Shown: positions 13,921-15,872 of the stretch, piece by piece
How positions within the stretch are numbered: the first letter of the stretch is position 1
Layout of the letters: each line of letters begins with the position of its first letter
From: an uncultured Oscillospiraceae bacterium
GTDB taxonomy: Bacteria; Bacillota; Clostridia; Oscillospirales; Acutalibacteraceae
Length of the DNA: 15,872 bases
NCBI GenBank assembly: GCA_900543525.1
Contig: UQRS01000051.1
Coordinates: 1-15,872, forward strand
Direction: 5' to 3'
Made by a program: the position numbers and the translations under genes
Notes under the pieces: model-generated
Databases searched by the model: none
Seen by the model: the letters and a program-made list of their open reading frames with translations, nothing else
Told to the model about the DNA's origin: nothing

Positions 13921-14050
13921 TTGCCGAATGTTAAAGCTTTGCGTTGCCTTTGCTATGCGTTTCGCCTTGCGTCAAAACGCTGGGGTCTTATTTTGAATAT
14001 GGCTTTGAGCGCAATGGCCTATAGTTTGCTGAATGTTAAAGCTTTGCTAT
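13921..14050 (+). repeat. Structured intergenic repeat, copy D
   Basis: It shares TTAAAGCTTTGC, TGCTATGCGTTTCGCCTTGC, GTCAAAACGC, GGGGTCTTATTTTGAATAT, GGCTTTGAGCGCAA and GGCCTATAGTTTGC with copy C, and ends in another AATGTTAAAGCTTTGCTAT, the start of a would-be further unit. The inner hairpin has one more mismatch than in copy A. A long open frame runs through copies B-D into the PLP gene by chance; it is not part of that protein. Confidence 0.78.
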
Positions 14051-14085
14051 ATATTTACCATAAAAACGGAACAGGAGAGATCAAT

Positions 14086-15354
14086 TTGGATTTTTTTAAC
14101 ATAGCCGAACCCCTCTGCACCCTCGACCGAAAGGCGCGGGAGCAAATCGCGCCCATGCTGGCCGAAGTGGGGGAGGTCACCCGCTATAATCAGCTCAAGG
14201 TGCTGTCGGCCTTCATCGCCGAGGGGGTGAGTGAGTCGCATTTTGCCGCCTCGACCGGCTACGGCTACGGCGACCGGGGAAGAGAAACGCTGGAGAAGGT
14301 TTTCGCTCGGGTCATGGGGGCGGAGGACAGCCTGATCCGGCACAATTTCGTCTCGGGTACGCATGCGCTGACGGTCGGACTCTTTGGCCTGCTGCGGCCG
14401 GGCGACCGGATGCTGGCGCTGACCGGGCGGCCTTACGATACCCTGATCGGCGTTTTGGGGATCGACGGGCCTTCGGACGGCTCGCTGGCCGACTTTGGCG
14501 TGGCGTATGATGAGGTCGCTTTGGGAGAGGACGGCCGCCCCGACCTCGACGCCATCCGTGAGGCGCTCTCCGAAAAGCGGTACAAGCTGGCCTATATCCA
14601 GCGGTCGCGGGGCTACAGCCTGCGCCCCAGCCTCTCGGTGGAGGAGATCGGCGCCCTTTGCCGCGCGGTGAAGGAGGTCTCTCCCGACACGCTGGTGATG
14701 GTGGATAACTGCTATGGCGAGTTTGTGGAGAAGCGTGAGCCGTGCGAGGTTGGAGTCGACCTGATCGCCGGTTCACTGATCAAAAATCCCGGCGGCGGCA
14801 TCGCGCCGACCGGCGGATATATTGCCGGCCGCGCCGATCTGGTGGAGAAGTGCGCATATCGCCTGACCGCGCCCGGCGTAGGACGGGAGGTCGGCGCTAC
14901 CCTCGGACACAGCCGCGAGCTGTATATGGGCCTTTTCCATGCGCCCCACGTCACGGGGGAGGCGCTTAAAACCGCCCTTTATGCCGCCGCGCTGTTTGAA
15001 TTGCTGGGGTATGAGGTTACGCCAAAAAGCAGCGAAAGACGCGCGGATATTATACAATCGGTAATTCTCCGCTCGCCGGAGGCGCTGATCGCCTTTTGCC
15101 AGGGGATGCAGAAGGGGGCGCCGGTCGACGCCTTTGTCACGCCGGAGCCGTGGGACATGCCCGGCTATGATTCGCAGGTGATCATGGCGGCGGGAGCCTT
15201 CACCCTCGGGGCGTCGATCGAGCTGTCGGCCGACGCGCCGCTCCGCGAGCCGTATGCCGCCTGGATGCAGGGGGGACTGAACTTCGACAGCGGCGCAGCC
15301 GGTGTGCTGCTTGCGGCGCAGTCGATGCTGGAGGGCGGCTTTTTGCGGTTTTAA
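14086..15354 (+). CDS. PLP-dependent methionine gamma-lyase-like / aluminium resistance family protein
   Basis: A 422-residue cytoplasmic fold-type I PLP enzyme of the family annotated as aluminium resistance protein or methionine gamma-lyase family (YnbB in B. subtilis). Signatures: STGYGYGDRGRETLEKVFA near residues 60-80, RHNFVSGTHAL, IQRSRGYSLRPSLSVEEIG, VMVDNCYGEFVE (with the PLP-ring aspartate), and the lysine motif GSLIKNPGGGIAPTGG with Lys233 as the expected Schiff-base residue. The real substrate of this family is not firmly known; C-S lyase chemistry is inferred from the fold. The start is TTG 14086: AGGAGAG (14073-14079) lies 6 bases upstream and the family N-terminus DFFNIAEP follows. 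The frame is open far upstream, but that part is repeat DNA and the other frame of the GNAT gene. It is set apart from the GNAT gene by repeats B-D and is probably transcribed separately. Confidence 0.92.
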   Translation: MDFFNIAEPLCTLDRKAREQIAPMLAEVGEVTRYNQLKVLSAFIAEGVSESHFAASTGYGYGDRGRETLEKVFARVMGAEDSLIRHNFVSGTHALTVGLFGLLRPGDRMLALTGRPYDTLIGVLGIDGPSDGSLADFGVAYDEVALGEDGRPDLDAIREALSEKRYKLAYIQRSRGYSLRPSLSVEEIGALCRAVKEVSPDTLVMVDNCYGEFVEKREPCEVGVDLIAGSLIKNPGGGIAPTGGYIAGRADLVEKCAYRLTAPGVGREVGATLGHSRELYMGLFHAPHVTGEALKTALYAAALFELLGYEVTPKSSERRADIIQSVILRSPEALIAFCQGMQKGAPVDAFVTPEPWDMPGYDSQVIMAAGAFTLGASIELSADAPLREPYAAWMQGGLNFDSGAAGVLLAAQSMLEGGFLRF

Positions 15355-15409
15355 ACCGCCTTGTGTAAAGGCTGTTTTCATTTGCAATTTTAAGTTGTAT
15401 ATAAAAAAG

Positions 15410-15442
15410 AAGGGATGCCTGATCGCTGGACGGGCATCCCTT
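15410..15442 (+). terminator. Intrinsic terminator of the PLP enzyme gene
   Basis: AAGGGATGCC (15410-15419) pairs with GGCATCCCTT (15433-15442) around a 13-base loop, with an A6 run before and TTTATTA after. It lies 55 bases after the stop. Confidence 0.8.
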
Positions 15443-15579
15443 TATTACTGTAATAATAACGAGGCGTGAAAAGCTCTTGAAACTCAGCAGACATGGGTAA
15501 GATGAAATTTTTAAAAGAGGGGCGATGGGGAGCGAAAAAATTCAGTAAGATGGGGTGAGCATATGATGCAGGAAGATGG

Positions 15580-15655
15580 GGGATTCCAAAGGGGGACGCT
15601 TCCCCCTTTGACCCCCCTCCTGAGCGACCAAAGGAGCCCGCCCCTTTGGAATCCC
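15580..15655. repeat. Nested palindromic intergenic element
   Basis: A perfect 15-bp inverted repeat, GGGATTCCAAAGGGG (15580-15594) and CCCCTTTGGAATCCC (15641-15655), encloses two smaller hairpins: CAAAGGGGG/CCCCCTTTG (15587-15595, 15602-15610) and CCAAAGG/CCTTTGG (15628-15634, 15643-15649). The inner and outer pairings compete. It looks like a dispersed, MITE-like or REP-like element. The flanks (15443-15579 and 15656-15736) hold no gene I can support; they share GTGAAAAG at 15466-15473 and 15683-15690, followed by similar TC-GAA sequence, possibly diverged ends of the same element. Confidence 0.7.
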
Positions 15656-15736
15656 GGCCGGCATTGGGGGATGCAATTAAGTGTGAAAAGTTCAAGAAGT
15701 TATCGGATAGAGGGTAACATCGCTTCAAACAGCAAA

Positions 15737-15763
15737 CGCCCGGCAGAGTGACTCTGCCGGGCG
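15737..15763 (-). terminator. Terminator of the minus-strand gene entering from the right
   Basis: A perfect 12-bp stem, CGCCCGGCAGAG (15737-15748) with CTCTGCCGGGCG (15752-15763), has a three-base loop. On the minus strand it is followed by TTTGCTGTTTGAA. It sits about 41 bases after the stop codon at 15805-15807, a normal spacing. Confidence 0.7.
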
Positions 15764-15804
15764 TAAAGCTTATTCAAAAATCGGTTCTGCCTTCTATCGA
15801 GCGC

Positions 15805-15872
15805 TTACTCGCCGAGGGCGGGAGTAGAGGCCGTGTTGGCAGCGCTGCAGATTGTGTACTGCACACCGTCGC
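15805..15872 (-). CDS. C-terminal fragment of an unidentified protein (partial)
   Basis: The minus strand is open from the right edge to a TAA at 15805-15807, giving 21 residues that end DGVQYTICSAANTASTPALG-E. The stop is followed at normal distance by a strong minus-strand terminator, which is the main reason to think it a real gene end. Too little is visible to name a family. Confidence 0.45.
   Translation of the reverse strand, partial: DGVQYTICSAANTASTPALGE

Noticed and set aside
13698..14050. A CRISPR array
   Set aside because: Only three units of more than 100 bases with no unique spacers between them and no cas genes nearby.
13393..14085. An N-terminal extension of the PLP enzyme to 653 residues
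   Set aside because: The extension is the wrong frame of the GNAT gene followed by repeat copies; a proper ribosome site and the family N-terminus mark TTG 14086.
15390..15728. A 112-residue minus-strand frame and a 62-residue plus-strand frame near the right edge
   Set aside because: Both are translations of the nested palindromic element and the terminator, with low-complexity Gly/Ser/Pro sequence.

Overview
The window reads as a chromosomal segment of a GC-rich anaerobic Firmicute, most likely a gut Clostridium-group bacterium (Oscillospirales/Ruminococcaceae-like). Grounds: a secreted polysaccharide-degrading enzyme with a C-terminal dockerin, a single-chain glycyl-tRNA synthetase, a class A RNase P RNA, a YnbB/aluminium-resistance type PLP enzyme, tight ATGA-coupled operons, GC-rich genes and AT-rich intergenic spaces. 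This placement is inferred from gene content, not from a database match.

Layout. 1-54: apparent terminus of an IS3-like insertion sequence whose body lies outside the window. 194-1063 (-): AraC-family regulator, divergent from 1251-6248 (+), a 1665-residue exported GH31 glycosidase with several carbohydrate-binding modules and a dockerin; a strong bidirectional terminator follows. 6433-6960 (-): YpsA-like SLOG/DUF1273 protein. 7116-8489 (-): glycyl-tRNA synthetase. 8831-9177 (-): RNase P RNA (rnpB) with its own promoter. 9245-9560: divergent promoter and a long repeat-filled leader for the murD operon. 9561-13711 (+): murD, two M42 metallopeptidases and a GNAT acetyltransferase, joined by 1-base gaps or 4-base overlaps. 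13698-14050: three head-to-tail copies of a structured repeat. 14086-15354 (+): PLP-dependent methionine gamma-lyase-like enzyme with a TTG start. 15410-15763: a terminator, a large palindromic intergenic element, and a terminator for a minus-strand gene whose last 21 codons end the window.

How the genes relate. The AraC protein probably controls the divergent glycosidase, a typical carbohydrate-utilisation arrangement. The centre of the window is housekeeping: translation (glyQS, rnpB) and peptidoglycan precursor synthesis (murD) with co-transcribed peptidases. No phage, CRISPR or defence system is visible.

What stands out is non-coding: (1) a roughly 115-bp repeat family with nested stems, one copy between rnpB and glyQS and three in tandem before the PLP enzyme, one of which supplies the last codons and stop of the GNAT gene; (2) two palindromic units in the murD leader, the first carrying the apparent murD -10 box in its arm; (3) a perfect 15-bp terminator-like hairpin inside the first codons of the GNAT gene; (4) a degenerate octamer repeat just after glyQS; (5) a roughly 76-bp nested palindrome near the right edge.
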